Shown here: positions 35,587 through 45,255 of the stretch, piece by piece
Layout of the letters: each line of letters starts with the position of its first letter
How positions within the stretch are numbered: position 1 is the first letter of the stretch
From: Flavobacterium sp. CF136
Lineage (GTDB): Bacteria; Bacteroidota; Bacteroidia; Flavobacteriales; Flavobacteriaceae
DNA: 64,000 nt
Reading direction: 5' to 3'
NCBI RefSeq assembly: GCF_000282055.1
Contig: NZ_AKJZ01000041.1
Span: 47,164-111,163, forward strand
Made by a program: the position numbers and the translations under genes
Notes under the pieces: model-generated
The model's input: the letters and a program-made list of their open reading frames with translations, nothing else
The model's database searches: none
What the model was told of the DNA's origin: nothing

Positions 35587-37359
35587 ATGGATTTTTATCA
35601 AAACAAGGTTGTTCATTACACAGAAGCATTAAGTAAAACCAATAAAAAATATAATAGTATCAGTATTTTAAGGCTTTTCAGTATTTTTATTTGTTTGTAT
35701 TTGGGATTTTATTATATAAAAACAAATGAAATCTTATACTTAATATGTGCTTTTATATTTTTTATGGGTTTTGTTTTTTTAATGCGTTTTCATTCACGTT
35801 TATCTTTTCAAAAACAACTTACTACAGCACTTTTGAAAATTAATGAAAACGAAATTATTTATTTAAAAAGAGAAAAAATTCCGTTTGAGAATGGTATTGA
35901 GTTTAATGATTTTCACCATCCTTATGCTTATGATTTAGATATTTTTGGAGATCATTCACTATTTCAAAATTTAAACAGAACAGCTACTTTTATTGGAAAA
36001 AAGACACTTGCTAATCAATTATTGTCACAATTTCAAAATAAAGCAATTTTAGAAAATCAGCAGGCTGTTAAAGAGCTCAAATCAAAAATAGAATGGAGAC
36101 AGGATTTTTATGCTCTTGCGGCTGTCAGTACTGACACGAAGGAAGCTTATGAGTCTTTAATGTATTGGAAATCATTTAAAAATGATAATTTACCTAAAGT
36201 TTTAATTGTGGCTTCTGTAGTGCTTCCAGTGTTGTTTTTTGGACTTTTAACAGCCTATTTTATCACTTCAAAAATAATTTTATTATCTTATTTAACGTAT
36301 GTTTTTATTGCCAATTTGGTTGTTTTGGGAAGATCATTAAAACGAATTCAATCAGAAATAGCTAAAGCAGATAATATTGATAAAATTATTAAACAGTATA
36401 GTTTATTAGTTCAGAAAATTGAAACGGAAAATTTTCAATCTAAAAAATTAATGGATTTACAGCAGCAGCTTATTTTTAAAAATGCAACAGCAAGCAGCCA
36501 TTTAAAAGATTTATCCGAATTGTTTTCGAGAATGGATACCATTGGAAATTTTGTAACGGCAATTTTGTTTAACGGGACATTTTTATTTAATCTTCATGTA
36601 TTGAGATCGCTTTTAAAATGGAAGGAAAACTATTCGGCTGAGCTTGAAAAATGGATTGCCGTTATTGGTGAATTTGAGGCTTTAAACAGTTTGGCGAATT
36701 TGAGTTACAATAATCAGGATTTTGTTTTTCCTGAAATTAATTCAGAATATAAAATTGGTTTTAAAGATTTAAGTCATCCATTGCTGAATCCGGCAACAAG
36801 GGTAGGGAATGATACTCATTTTTATCCGGAATCGTTCATGATTTTAACGGGTTCTAATATGTCGGGGAAGAGTACTTTTTTGAGGAGTTTGGGTATAAAT
36901 ATGGTTTTGGGAGGAATTGGTTCTGCAGTTTGTGCTTCAGAGGCAACAATTCATCCTTTGCCGGTTTTAGTTTCAATGCGATTATCTGATTCTTTAGCGG
37001 ATAGCGAATCGTATTTTTTTGCCGAAATAAAACGTTTAAAACAAATTATGGATGTATTGGAAGAAAAACCCGCTTTTGTTCTATTGGATGAAATTTTGCG
37101 TGGGACTAATTCAGATGATAAACGCAACGGAACCATTGAAGTTGTAAAAAAAATAATAGCGAAAAAAGCAATTGGAGCAATTGCAACGCATGATATCGAG
37201 GTTTGCCTGACAACTAATGATTATCCTCAAATTTTAACAAATCAATGCTTTGAAGTAGAAATTAAAGATAATGATTTACACTTTGATTATAAACTTCGAA
37301 ACGGAATCTGTAAAAATAAAAGCGCTACTTTTTTAATGAAAAAAATGGGAGTAATTTAA
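35587..37359 (+). CDS. Membrane-associated MutS-family ATPase
   Basis: 590 residues. Two hydrophobic stretches near residues 30-65 and two near 205-240 suggest membrane association, unusual for MutS. A MutS core helical region is followed by the ATPase domain: Walker A LTGSNMSGKSTFLRSLGINM (about 420-435), the Ser/Asp-rich signature SDSLADSESYFFAEIKRL, Walker B PAFVLLDEILRGTNSDDKRN and the switch His in ATHDIEV. It lacks the mismatch-recognition and connector domains of MutS1. Such MutS-like proteins are common in Bacteroidota. The substrate is unknown and a canonical mismatch-repair role is doubtful. Confidence 0.88.
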   Translation: MDFYQNKVVHYTEALSKTNKKYNSISILRLFSIFICLYLGFYYIKTNEILYLICAFIFFMGFVFLMRFHSRLSFQKQLTTALLKINENEIIYLKREKIPFENGIEFNDFHHPYAYDLDIFGDHSLFQNLNRTATFIGKKTLANQLLSQFQNKAILENQQAVKELKSKIEWRQDFYALAAVSTDTKEAYESLMYWKSFKNDNLPKVLIVASVVLPVLFFGLLTAYFITSKIILLSYLTYVFIANLVVLGRSLKRIQSEIAKADNIDKIIKQYSLLVQKIETENFQSKKLMDLQQQLIFKNATASSHLKDLSELFSRMDTIGNFVTAILFNGTFLFNLHVLRSLLKWKENYSAELEKWIAVIGEFEALNSLANLSYNNQDFVFPEINSEYKIGFKDLSHPLLNPATRVGNDTHFYPESFMILTGSNMSGKSTFLRSLGINMVLGGIGSAVCASEATIHPLPVLVSMRLSDSLADSESYFFAEIKRLKQIMDVLEEKPAFVLLDEILRGTNSDDKRNGTIEVVKKIIAKKAIGAIATHDIEVCLTTNDYPQILTNQCFEVEIKDNDLHFDYKLRNGICKNKSATFLMKKMGVI

Positions 37360-37374
37360 ATTTGAGGTTATAAA

Positions 37375-37422
37375 AAAACTTTTTCTGCTTTTTCGAAAAT
37401 GAAAGGAGGCAGAAAAAGTTTT
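37375..37422. terminator. Bidirectional terminator, copy 1
   Basis: AAAACTTTTTCTGC (37375-37388) pairs with GCAGAAAAAGTTTT (37409-37422). It lies between the convergent MutS-like and HIT genes and reads out into T-runs on both strands. A near-identical hairpin is present after the next minus-strand gene. Confidence 0.75.
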
Positions 37423-37456
37423 AACAGATAAAACAAAATTTAGGTTTTATAGCTAT

Positions 37457-37882
37457 TTATAAGTTTGCTTTGATTTTTTCAATAGTGGTTTCATATTCTG
37501 TATCAGTCAAATATGTTTTTTGAGGATTCATTTCAAAAACGCTTCCAAATCCATAATCATCTTTATATTTAGGAACAATATGTACGTGCAAATGCGATAG
37601 CGTATCACTAAATGCACCATAATTAATTTTGGCTGGATTGAATGTTTTTGCAATTGCTTTAGCAACAGTAGCAACGTCTTCCATAAATAAATTACGTTGT
37701 TCGTCACTTAACTCATAAAGTTCCACGGCATGATCTTTGTAAACTACATTGCAGCGTCCTGTATAGGATTGTTCTTTAAAAAGGAAAAGCTGAGATACTT
37801 TTAAATCTCCAATTTTTATCATTAATTGATGTAAGGTGTCATTATTTTGGCAATAAAGGCATTCTGAAACGGGACTCGGCAT
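37457..37882 (-). CDS. HIT-family hydrolase
   Basis: A 141-residue histidine-triad protein. It begins MPSPVSECLYCQNND with a CxxC pair and carries the triad SHLHVHIVPKYKDD (H-x-H-x-H), which hydrolyses or transfers nucleotidyl groups from AMP- or AP4A-like substrates. The length and N-terminal cysteine pair are typical of the Hint/Fhit-like bacterial group. It is monocistronic between two nearly identical terminators. Confidence 0.93.
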   Translation of the reverse strand: MPSPVSECLYCQNNDTLHQLMIKIGDLKVSQLFLFKEQSYTGRCNVVYKDHAVELYELSDEQRNLFMEDVATVAKAIAKTFNPAKINYGAFSDTLSHLHVHIVPKYKDDYGFGSVFEMNPQKTYLTDTEYETTIEKIKANL

Positions 37883-37952
37883 ATTTTTTAATCTGTAAAG
37901 GTTCTGTAATAATTGAAATTTCTCTCTGTAAAAATACTTTTTATTTCAAAAG

Positions 37953-38002
37953 AAAAAACTTTTTCTGCTTTTCAAAAATGAAAGAGACAGAAAAAGTTTT
38001 TT
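37953..38002 (-). terminator. Terminator, copy 2, after the TonB receptor
   Basis: AAAAAACTTTTTCTG (37953-37967) pairs with CAGAAAAAGTTTTTT (37988-38002) around a loop that contains GAAAAGCA-like sequence. It follows the stop codon of the minus-strand TonB receptor and repeats the hairpin at 37375-37422. Confidence 0.75.
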
Positions 38003-38028
38003 AAAGAAATGAAAATTAAATTTTGATC

Positions 38029-40323
38029 TTAGAATTTATATTTCAAGCTTGCCATAACCTGGCGTGGTGCAATTGGGTTAACACTGTAATTTTCGTGTAC
38101 TGTATAATTCAACTCGTTTGTAATATTGGATACTTTACATAAGATTGAGAATTTTCTCCATTCATAACCAGCAGAGACATCAATAGTTGTATATCCTTTT
38201 ATCGGGATATCGCGATCTCTAATGGTTACTGTATATGGAAGTGCTGGTGGAGCTGGCGTTGGTGTAATAGGTGTCCATAGATAGTCATCATTCCATCCGC
38301 CTAAACGGTCACCAATATAGTTTCCGATTGCACCAAAAGTAACTCCTTTTAACATTCCGTCTGGCAATTTGTAGAAGAAACTTAAATTAGCTGTATTTGC
38401 TGGTGTTCTTGCTACACGATCTCCTTCAATAAAACTTCCGTTAGTTCCTGAAGTATTGGTATAACGCATATCATTATAACTATAACCTGCAATTATATCA
38501 AGACCTTCTACTGGTCTTGCCGTAATGTCAACTTCGATACCTTTACTTTTTGTTGCTCCGCCTAATATTTTTATAGAAGTATCTGTATTTAAACTTCCAT
38601 CTGCTTTATTAGGAGCAGTCTGTGCTAAATTACTGTTGGTAATTTGATAAACAGTAACGTTTGTACTTAATAATCCTTTGAAGAAATCGGTTTTAATACC
38701 AGCTTCATATTGGTCAATGATAGAAGCATCTATCGTTTTTAAATCAGGAGTTGTTCCTGTGTTTGGTGTAAATGAGCTGGAATAGCTACCAAATAATGAA
38801 ATTTCTTTTGTTGGTTGGTATATTAATCCAACTTTTGGAGAAAATGCATTATCCAGTTTTTTAGCAGCAACTGTAGGTATTGCGTCTTGTGGTTTTCCGT
38901 TTCCGGATGTTTCCTTGTAAGTGCTAACCTCAGCTTCCTGCCAAGACCAACGAATACCTGCTAATACTTTTATTTTTTCTGTAATAGAAACTAAATCCTG
39001 AAAATAGACACCAAAACGATTTGTTTCAGTTTTTACAATTTGAGTAGCTCTGGCATTAGGAATATCATTTCTTTGTGTTGATGGGTCAAAATTGTAAAGA
39101 TTGATAGTGTCATATATACTTGGGTCGTATATTGGAGTGCCGTCAGATTTTGTACCTGTTTGTAAATATTTTTCATTAAATGCATATGTGTATGCTGTTG
39201 CAAATGAATTTTCCCAATCTGCACCAGTAAATAATTGATGTTTAACACTTCCTGTATTAAAAGTACCTTGTAAACTTAATTGGTCTCCAAGTATTTGTTC
39301 TAAGTTTTTATTTTGAGTTAATCCTCTGTTCCAGTCTCCATTTGCTTTTACAGTTGATAATTGAGCTGTCGATTTAGAAGTTCTGTTATAATTTTGAAGG
39401 GAAGAATTGAAATTAAGCTTCCAGTTTTTGTTGAAATCATGGTTTACTAATACAGAAGTACTGGTTAATTTTGTATTTCCATTAGACCAAAGTGATCCAT
39501 AAAAATTGTTACGAGGTAAATCTAAAATCTCCTTTCCAACAATTCCTGTTCCAAAATCAGGAGTCCAGTCTGCAGTTAGGTAATCTCCTTGAAGTGTAAT
39601 TTGTGTTTTTGGACTTATTACGAAAAGTAAGGAAGGATTAACATATAAACGTTCGTTTTTTACGACATCTCTAAAGCTTTCAGAGTTTTCATAAGAGCCA
39701 TTAATTCGAAAAGCGACTGATTTGCTAAGAGGTCCGTAAAAATCAATAGATGGTTTGTAGTAAGCATAGCTTCCCATTTGCATTGATATTTCGCCGCCAC
39801 TTGTGAATGATGGTGTTTTGGTGACTAAATTTAATATTCCGCCTGGTGCAACATTTCCGAATAATAAAGCGGCCCCTCCCTTAAGAAATTCAACTTTATC
39901 TAAACCGGAAATATCCGGAATTGAACCTGCATTATAACGAAATCCATTTTTAAACATATTATTAGCAGACATATCATATCCTCTGGAGAAAAATGATTCC
40001 TGAGCTCCACCACGAGCTGAACTTACATAAACACCGTTGGCATTTTTTAAAACTTCACTCAAACGAATTGCTTGTTGTTGATCAATAACTTCTGAACTAA
40101 TAACTTGTATGGCTTGTGGGTTGTCCATTGGTTTTAGACCTGAGCGGACAGCTGTTACAGGTTTTGGCTGTTTGTTTGTGGTAATGATTACATCTTTCAG
40201 GGTTTCACCTTTTTTATTTTTCACAGTGTCATTAATTGCAGAAGCAGTATCATTACTTGAAGAATCCTGACTGTATGAGGCTAAACTTAAAAATGATAAA
40301 CTTAAAAGTAAGATGTATTTCAT
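38029..40323 (-). CDS. TonB-dependent siderophore receptor
   Basis: A 764-residue outer-membrane receptor. It has a signal peptide (MKYILLLSLSFLSLASYSQ), a TonB box-like start (GETLKDVIITTNKQ), a plug domain (DNPQAIQVISSEVIDQQQAI, then GGAALLFGNVAPGGILNLVT) and a 22-stranded barrel ending with the terminal aromatic (QVMASLKYKF). The plug text and length are those of the TIGR01783 siderophore-receptor family (ferrichrome, coprogen or similar). The ligand is not determinable. A second, similar receptor lies 444 bp upstream, transcribed the same way; both probably respond to iron limitation, though no clear Fur box was found. Confidence 0.92.
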   Translation of the reverse strand: MKYILLLSLSFLSLASYSQDSSSNDTASAINDTVKNKKGETLKDVIITTNKQPKPVTAVRSGLKPMDNPQAIQVISSEVIDQQQAIRLSEVLKNANGVYVSSARGGAQESFFSRGYDMSANNMFKNGFRYNAGSIPDISGLDKVEFLKGGAALLFGNVAPGGILNLVTKTPSFTSGGEISMQMGSYAYYKPSIDFYGPLSKSVAFRINGSYENSESFRDVVKNERLYVNPSLLFVISPKTQITLQGDYLTADWTPDFGTGIVGKEILDLPRNNFYGSLWSNGNTKLTSTSVLVNHDFNKNWKLNFNSSLQNYNRTSKSTAQLSTVKANGDWNRGLTQNKNLEQILGDQLSLQGTFNTGSVKHQLFTGADWENSFATAYTYAFNEKYLQTGTKSDGTPIYDPSIYDTINLYNFDPSTQRNDIPNARATQIVKTETNRFGVYFQDLVSITEKIKVLAGIRWSWQEAEVSTYKETSGNGKPQDAIPTVAAKKLDNAFSPKVGLIYQPTKEISLFGSYSSSFTPNTGTTPDLKTIDASIIDQYEAGIKTDFFKGLLSTNVTVYQITNSNLAQTAPNKADGSLNTDTSIKILGGATKSKGIEVDITARPVEGLDIIAGYSYNDMRYTNTSGTNGSFIEGDRVARTPANTANLSFFYKLPDGMLKGVTFGAIGNYIGDRLGGWNDDYLWTPITPTPAPPALPYTVTIRDRDIPIKGYTTIDVSAGYEWRKFSILCKVSNITNELNYTVHENYSVNPIAPRQVMASLKYKF

Positions 40324-40767
40324 AACGTTTATTTAGAATAATTTAAAATAAAATTTTCTGCAAATATAATAGGTAAGTTTTTTATTTAAAAGTTTATTTA
40401 GATTAATTATTGTTAATTATGTAACTGTTTAATTGTTAATTGTTTGTAAAGTTTTTTATCTGGTAAAAATGTAAAATAGCAAGAAAAAGTATGTTTTTGA
40501 AGCCAATTTAAAACAAAAAAAAAGCCGTTTTCTGATTGAAAAGGCTTAAAACAGATAAAATTTTAAATTCTCAGAAACAAATTCAATATTATTTGACGGC
40601 CATTGGGTATGTAGCCATTTTTCAAATTTCAGAATTCATTTTATGACAAAATTTATACAGGTTATGATTTTTTATAATTGAGGAATATATGATTTTACCT
40701 TTGTAATGTTAAAAATCAAAAGGAACAAATCTTTAATAAATTAGTTCCTTTTGAGGCTAAGTTGTTA
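40324..40767. other. Intergenic region between the two siderophore receptors
   Basis: Within 444 bp there is one clear element: TCAAAAGGAAC (40716-40726) pairing with GTTCCTTTTGA (40744-40754), followed on the minus strand by TTTTT, the terminator of the upstream receptor gene. The rest is AT-rich and should hold the promoter of the 38029-40323 gene. No other gene is seen. Confidence 0.7.
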
Positions 40768-43185
40768 TTAGAATTTATAAGAAAAACTAGCTACTGCATT
40801 TCTTGGTTTTTGTGGATTAACAGTTGACCAGCCACCATTAAAATACTCTTTGTTTGCAATGTTATTAATGTTTAAGGCAACTCTGAATTTGTTTGTACCA
40901 TAAAAAACAGATCCATTTATAACGGTGTAAGATGGGAGTACAAATTTACCGAGTATTTCACTATTTACGATTGCATTTTCACTGGCATAATTTCCTCCAA
41001 AACCTAAACCAAAACCTTTCAAAGATCCATAATAAAATTTATAGGTTGCCCAAAGGTTTACTAAATTTTCAGGTCCTGACCACATTGGTCTTTTACCTTC
41101 TTCCAGCCAAACATTGCCTATATCTCCTTTTGTTACTTTACTGTCATTATAGCTGTATCCGGCAATAATATTTAAACCTTTTACAGGCGAAGCATTCATA
41201 TCAAATTCAAAACCTTTGCTTTGTGACTTACCACCTTGTAGGCTTCTGCTTATATCAGCTGGATCGGCAGTCAGTAAATTAGCAACGTTGATATCGTAAT
41301 AACTTACGGTTGCATTTAATTTATCGCCTAAAAGATTTGTCTTAATTCCAAATTCTAATTGATTGGCATGCTCCGGTTCGAAAGTCTGACCTTCTGTTGC
41401 ACGATCAGGCGAAACATTTTTAAAACCATTCATATAATTAGCAAATAAGGCTAGTTTATCTTCAAATGGCTGGTATAATAATCCAAATTTTGGAGATAAT
41501 GCCGTTTGATTATAATCATCTTCATCTGTTGTAATATCACGTTTTGTGTCAAAATAATCTACACGTAAACTTGTCATTGCAATTAATTTAGGTGTAATGT
41601 TGATTACATCAGATGCATAAATGCTATAAGTATTATCTCTTAAATTATAATTGCCCGTTTCAGTATTTGAAAGCAATTTATCAACTGATGACTGAGTCAA
41701 ATAATTTGGATTTTGATCATCATATTGCCTGATTTCTCCCTGAGGCGTAACGTTGTAAACACCATTCCATCCGGTTCCTCCGTACATTACATCTTTTTGA
41801 AAATAATCAAGACCAATTACAATTCGATTGCGCATATTGCTAATTTTGAAATCACCAATAAAGTTCTGCTGAATATCAGTGGTTGTAGTAAATGAATTTT
41901 CTTTGGTTATATAAATAGAAAAATCTCCCTGTCCGTCTTGATTATCGGAAAGATATGAGTAATATCCATTAGATTTTGTAGATCCTCTGGATAATGCCGT
42001 TTGCGAAGTCCATTGATCCGATATTTTATAATTCATTTGTGCCTGTAAGTTGTATTTTGGGTTTTTTATCGATAAGTCATTGTTAGTAAAAGACAACTTT
42101 GTGTTATAATTTAATTCATCAATATTGGAAAATTGTAAAGATTTGCTTCTTCCTAAAAATAGCATTGCAGGTGTTGTTTTTTCTTCCTGCATAAATTCGG
42201 TATTAATTAGGAAAGATAATTTTTCGTTAACCTTGTAGGATAGGACAGGAGCCACAAAATAAGAAGTACGGAAACCTGCATCCTGAAAACTGTTTTCTGT
42301 TTGATAAGCTGCATTTACTCTTATGGCAACATTATCAGATTCATTTACAGAAGTATTTACATCAGCGGTAACCCGGTTAAGACCAAAACTCCCGGCAAGA
42401 TAAGAGACTTCTGTGCCAAAACCCGAATAAGGTATTTTAGTTACGGTATTTATAAGTCCACCATAAGAAATAAGGCTGCTTCCAAATAAAGTTCCTGATG
42501 GGCCTTTTATAACTTCAATTCTTTCAATGTTAGCAGGATCTAAACTACCGTTTGTTAATCCTGGCAATCCATTTACAATATTCGCCTGTGTTGCAAAACC
42601 ACGAAGGGTATAAAAGGATCCACCGCCTCCGGCACTCCCTGTAGATTCCCATAACTTTTGAATTCCGGGTACATTTTTTAAGGCATCTTCATAATTAGTA
42701 ATGGCTTGCTCTTTCATTATTTCTGATGAAACTACATTGTAAACCTGTGGATTTTCAATGTTTTTTAAAGGCATTTTAGAAACATACACACTTTGCTTCG
42801 GAAAAGTTTTTCCCCTGTCATTGGTAATAATAACTTCTTTTAATTGTTTATTAGAAATGGTTAATTGTAATTGGAGCGTTGTAGTTTGATTTTCGGTAAC
42901 CGTTATATCCTGAGTAAGTGTTTCGTAACCTGTTAATGAAACTTGTAAAGTATAAGCGTTAGGTTTTACTCTGTTAAATTCGAAACGGCCATCATCATTG
43001 GCAGTTGTAGTATATTTTGAATTTTTAAGAACAACATTTACACCAGCTGCGGGATCACCATCGGATGTGGTTATAATCCCTTTTATTTTTCCATTGCTTT
43101 GTTGAGAAAAAACACTGGCAGAAGAAATTAAAAATAAACAAATTATAAAAATAAAATGCAAAATTCGGTGGTTAGAATAGTTCAT
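40768..43185 (-). CDS. TonB-dependent siderophore receptor with N-terminal carboxypeptidase-regulatory domain
   Basis: 805 residues. After the signal peptide (HRILHFIFIICLFLISSASV) comes a CarboxypepD_reg-like beta-sandwich (GKIKGIITTSDGDPAAGVNV), a TonB box-like segment (LKEVIITNDRG), a plug (VVSSEIMKEQAITNYEDALK, then GPSGTLFGSSLISYGGLINT) and a barrel ending AVASFSYKF. The domain order is typical of Bacteroidota siderophore receptors (FhuE/FoxA-like). It is the first of two receptor genes here, each with its own terminator. A divergent MFS transporter gene may complete a siderophore uptake set. Confidence 0.92.
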   Translation of the reverse strand: MNYSNHRILHFIFIICLFLISSASVFSQQSNGKIKGIITTSDGDPAAGVNVVLKNSKYTTTANDDGRFEFNRVKPNAYTLQVSLTGYETLTQDITVTENQTTTLQLQLTISNKQLKEVIITNDRGKTFPKQSVYVSKMPLKNIENPQVYNVVSSEIMKEQAITNYEDALKNVPGIQKLWESTGSAGGGGSFYTLRGFATQANIVNGLPGLTNGSLDPANIERIEVIKGPSGTLFGSSLISYGGLINTVTKIPYSGFGTEVSYLAGSFGLNRVTADVNTSVNESDNVAIRVNAAYQTENSFQDAGFRTSYFVAPVLSYKVNEKLSFLINTEFMQEEKTTPAMLFLGRSKSLQFSNIDELNYNTKLSFTNNDLSIKNPKYNLQAQMNYKISDQWTSQTALSRGSTKSNGYYSYLSDNQDGQGDFSIYITKENSFTTTTDIQQNFIGDFKISNMRNRIVIGLDYFQKDVMYGGTGWNGVYNVTPQGEIRQYDDQNPNYLTQSSVDKLLSNTETGNYNLRDNTYSIYASDVINITPKLIAMTSLRVDYFDTKRDITTDEDDYNQTALSPKFGLLYQPFEDKLALFANYMNGFKNVSPDRATEGQTFEPEHANQLEFGIKTNLLGDKLNATVSYYDINVANLLTADPADISRSLQGGKSQSKGFEFDMNASPVKGLNIIAGYSYNDSKVTKGDIGNVWLEEGKRPMWSGPENLVNLWATYKFYYGSLKGFGLGFGGNYASENAIVNSEILGKFVLPSYTVINGSVFYGTNKFRVALNINNIANKEYFNGGWSTVNPQKPRNAVASFSYKF

Positions 43186-43241
43186 AGAGTTGTGGTATTG
43201 TTTAAATGGTATTAGTGGTTTTTGAAATAAATCAATCGATA

Positions 43242-43249
43242 CAAATGTA
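43242..43249 (-). promoter_or_regulatory. Probable -7 element of the siderophore-receptor gene
   Basis: On the minus strand TACATTTG fits TAnnTTTG, 57 bp upstream of the ATG at 43185. On the plus strand TAATTTTG at 43277-43284 could serve the divergent MFS gene. Confidence 0.4.
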
Positions 43250-43311
43250 AAAAATTAGCCTGTACGAAAAAAAACTTAATTTTGCTGCCAAATTAAAATA
43301 GAAACAACTAA

Positions 43312-44475
43312 ATGATTATTCCATTTTTAAAAAAAATACAAAACACTCCCAAAGGATATAGAATAGCCAATACTGTATTTTTTTTCGTTTCAGGATTTGG
43401 ATATTCTTCCTGGGCATCCCGAATTCCCGATATTAAAACACAATTAAATTTAACCGAAGCCCAATTTGGAGCCGTGCTATTTGCTTTTCCGATTGGACTG
43501 ATGTTTACAATGCCTTTTACAGGAAAATTATTAAACAAGTACAGCAGTCGATATTGTATGCTTTTGGGAGCTGTTTTGTTTAATATTGTTTTGGCCTTTC
43601 CTGGATTTGCTGCTTTTGTCTGGCAATTGATACTTATACTTTTGATATTTGGGGCTTCCCGAAATATTTTTAATCTGTCGATCAATGCTCAGGCCCTTGA
43701 AGTTCAGAAACTGTACCCAAAATCAATTGTGACACGTTTTCATGCCGTTTGGAGTCTGGCAGGATTCGCAGGAGCAGGTTTAGGATATGTGATGGTAACG
43801 CAGCATATCGCACCTTCTTTTCATTTACTGGGAATAAGTGTCGCCATGATGGCGGTAACAGCCTGCTTTTACCCAATGTCGATTCATACTGAACCTATAC
43901 CGCAGGAAAAGAAAAAATTCCTGTCCATGCCAGATAAGAATATGATTAAGTTTGCCTTAATTTGTTTTGTTTCAATGGCCTGTGAAAATACGATGTACGA
44001 CTGGAGCGGCATCTATTTTCAGAATATATTGCACGCTTCGCCAAAATTGACAACAGCGGCATTTGTGTTTTTTATGACAGCCGTAACTTTAGGGCGTTTT
44101 TTAGGAGATTATGGCGTGATGAGATTTGGTGTTAAACAAATCCTGTTTTACAGTGGAATTTTAATTACACTGGGATTTTCCATTTGCTTTATAATGCCAT
44201 ATGTTTACCCTACAATTTTTGGTTATGTTTTGATTGGAGTAGGAGTTTCCTGTGTAGTTCCGTTGGTTTTCAGCATTGCCGGAAGATCAACAAAATTAAG
44301 CAGCGGTTCTGCTTTGACTTCTATTTCAACAATTGGCTATCTTGGTTTTCTGTTAGTTCCGCCAATGGTGGGTTTCATCTCTGAATTTCTAAGTATGAAA
44401 TGGGCGTTTTTGGTAATGGCTTTATTAGGCGGTCTTATGATTTTGATGGTGAATAAGATTGGGACAGAGGAGTAG
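43312..44475 (+). CDS. MFS transporter
   Basis: A 387-residue protein with about 12 hydrophobic segments. The first loop carries GYSSWASRIPDIKTQLNLTE and the later half repeats the pattern. An MFS motif-A-like sequence appears after TM2 (GKLLNKYSSRYCMLLGAVLF). The resemblance is to the YbjJ/fucose-permease-like branch of the superfamily. The substrate is unknown. It is divergent from the siderophore receptor with a 126-bp shared promoter region, so a role in siderophore handling is possible but unproven. Confidence 0.88.
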   Translation: MIIPFLKKIQNTPKGYRIANTVFFFVSGFGYSSWASRIPDIKTQLNLTEAQFGAVLFAFPIGLMFTMPFTGKLLNKYSSRYCMLLGAVLFNIVLAFPGFAAFVWQLILILLIFGASRNIFNLSINAQALEVQKLYPKSIVTRFHAVWSLAGFAGAGLGYVMVTQHIAPSFHLLGISVAMMAVTACFYPMSIHTEPIPQEKKKFLSMPDKNMIKFALICFVSMACENTMYDWSGIYFQNILHASPKLTTAAFVFFMTAVTLGRFLGDYGVMRFGVKQILFYSGILITLGFSICFIMPYVYPTIFGYVLIGVGVSCVVPLVFSIAGRSTKLSSGSALTSISTIGYLGFLLVPPMVGFISEFLSMKWAFLVMALLGGLMILMVNKIGTEE

Positions 44476-44488
44476 GGTTATTTGTTCT

Positions 44489-44539
44489 CACAAAGTCGCA
44501 GAATAAAAAAATCTTTCTTAGTGACTCTGCGACTTTGTG
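44489..44539. terminator. Hairpin between convergent MFS and lipoprotein genes
   Basis: CACAAAGTCGCAGA (44489-44502) pairs with TCTGCGACTTTGTG (44526-44539), a perfect 14-bp stem. T-runs are weak on both sides, so it may be a terminator or a repeat. Confidence 0.5.
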
Positions 44540-44545
44540 ACAGAT

Positions 44546-45022
44546 TTATTTCTTCACCATAATAAATCTCTCCGTAGTCAATTTCCCTTGCAATTTCCCT
44601 GTAACTTCAGCAGTTAAAGTATTATTTACGCCTTTGGTATATGTGATTTTTTGAGGATAATCGTGTTTTGGGTTTTCAAAAACCAATTGTTTATCCGATG
44701 CAGCAGTTGATGGAAACGCGACAGGTTTATCATCATTTTGCCCTTTTACAGTGGCAAGATAGCTTAATGTTTCTCCTTTTTGTGCCAAAACAATGCTTTC
44801 AAAATGTATGGTGTCTTTTCCCTTTATTAAATAGGATGCTGCACTAAAAGTACTGTCATTTAGTTTTTGCCAGTTTTCAGTCAGAACGCCGTCCGGTGAA
44901 GTGTTTTCCCAGTTTCCAATAAGCCAGTCGGCTATTTTGATTTTATCTTTTTCGGCAGAATCTTTTTTCTGACAAGAAACAACTGCTAACAAGAGCGTTA
45001 AAAAAGTAATTTTCTGAAACAT
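44546..45022 (-). CDS. Small lipoprotein, DUF6265-like
   Basis: 158 residues from the ATG at 45022; an upstream in-frame ATG at 45139 would put 39 residues before the lipoprotein signal and is rejected. The signal MFQKITFLTLLLAVVSC ends in a lipobox Cys, then KKDS. The mature part begins with IADWLIGNWENTSPDGVLTE and is beta-rich with WENTS and HFESIVLAQKGE segments, as in the DUF6265 family of small barrel-like secreted proteins. The function is unknown. It should be an outer-membrane-linked periplasmic lipoprotein. Confidence 0.75.
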   Translation of the reverse strand: MFQKITFLTLLLAVVSCQKKDSAEKDKIKIADWLIGNWENTSPDGVLTENWQKLNDSTFSAASYLIKGKDTIHFESIVLAQKGETLSYLATVKGQNDDKPVAFPSTAASDKQLVFENPKHDYPQKITYTKGVNNTLTAEVTGKLQGKLTTERFIMVKK

Positions 45023-45100
45023 ATGTTTGAATATTTGGTGTTTATATTGAAGTACTAAAGTATGAAAAAAATGATAGTTGTTTGCAGTCATTATTGAAAA

Positions 45101-45224
45101 CGTCAGTTCGAGTGTTTTTTGAGTAGTGAAACGGAACAAAAAATGTATCGAGAACCATTTTTAATTCTAATTTTTCTTGTTCTCGATACAATTCCGCAAA
45201 AAAGCGGAATCACTCGAACTGACG
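45101..45224. repeat. Nested palindromic repeat element
   Basis: Outer arms CGTCAGTTCGAGTG (45101-45114) and CACTCGAACTGACG (45211-45224) are perfectly complementary. Within them TGTATCGAGAAC (45144-45155) pairs with GTTCTCGATACA (45179-45190), and a small hairpin ATTCCGC-N6-GCGGAAT occupies 45191-45210. This nesting is typical of REP- or MITE-like extragenic elements. Confidence 0.8.
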
Positions 45225-45255
45225 AAAAATTATAATCAAAAATTCGTTTATCCAA

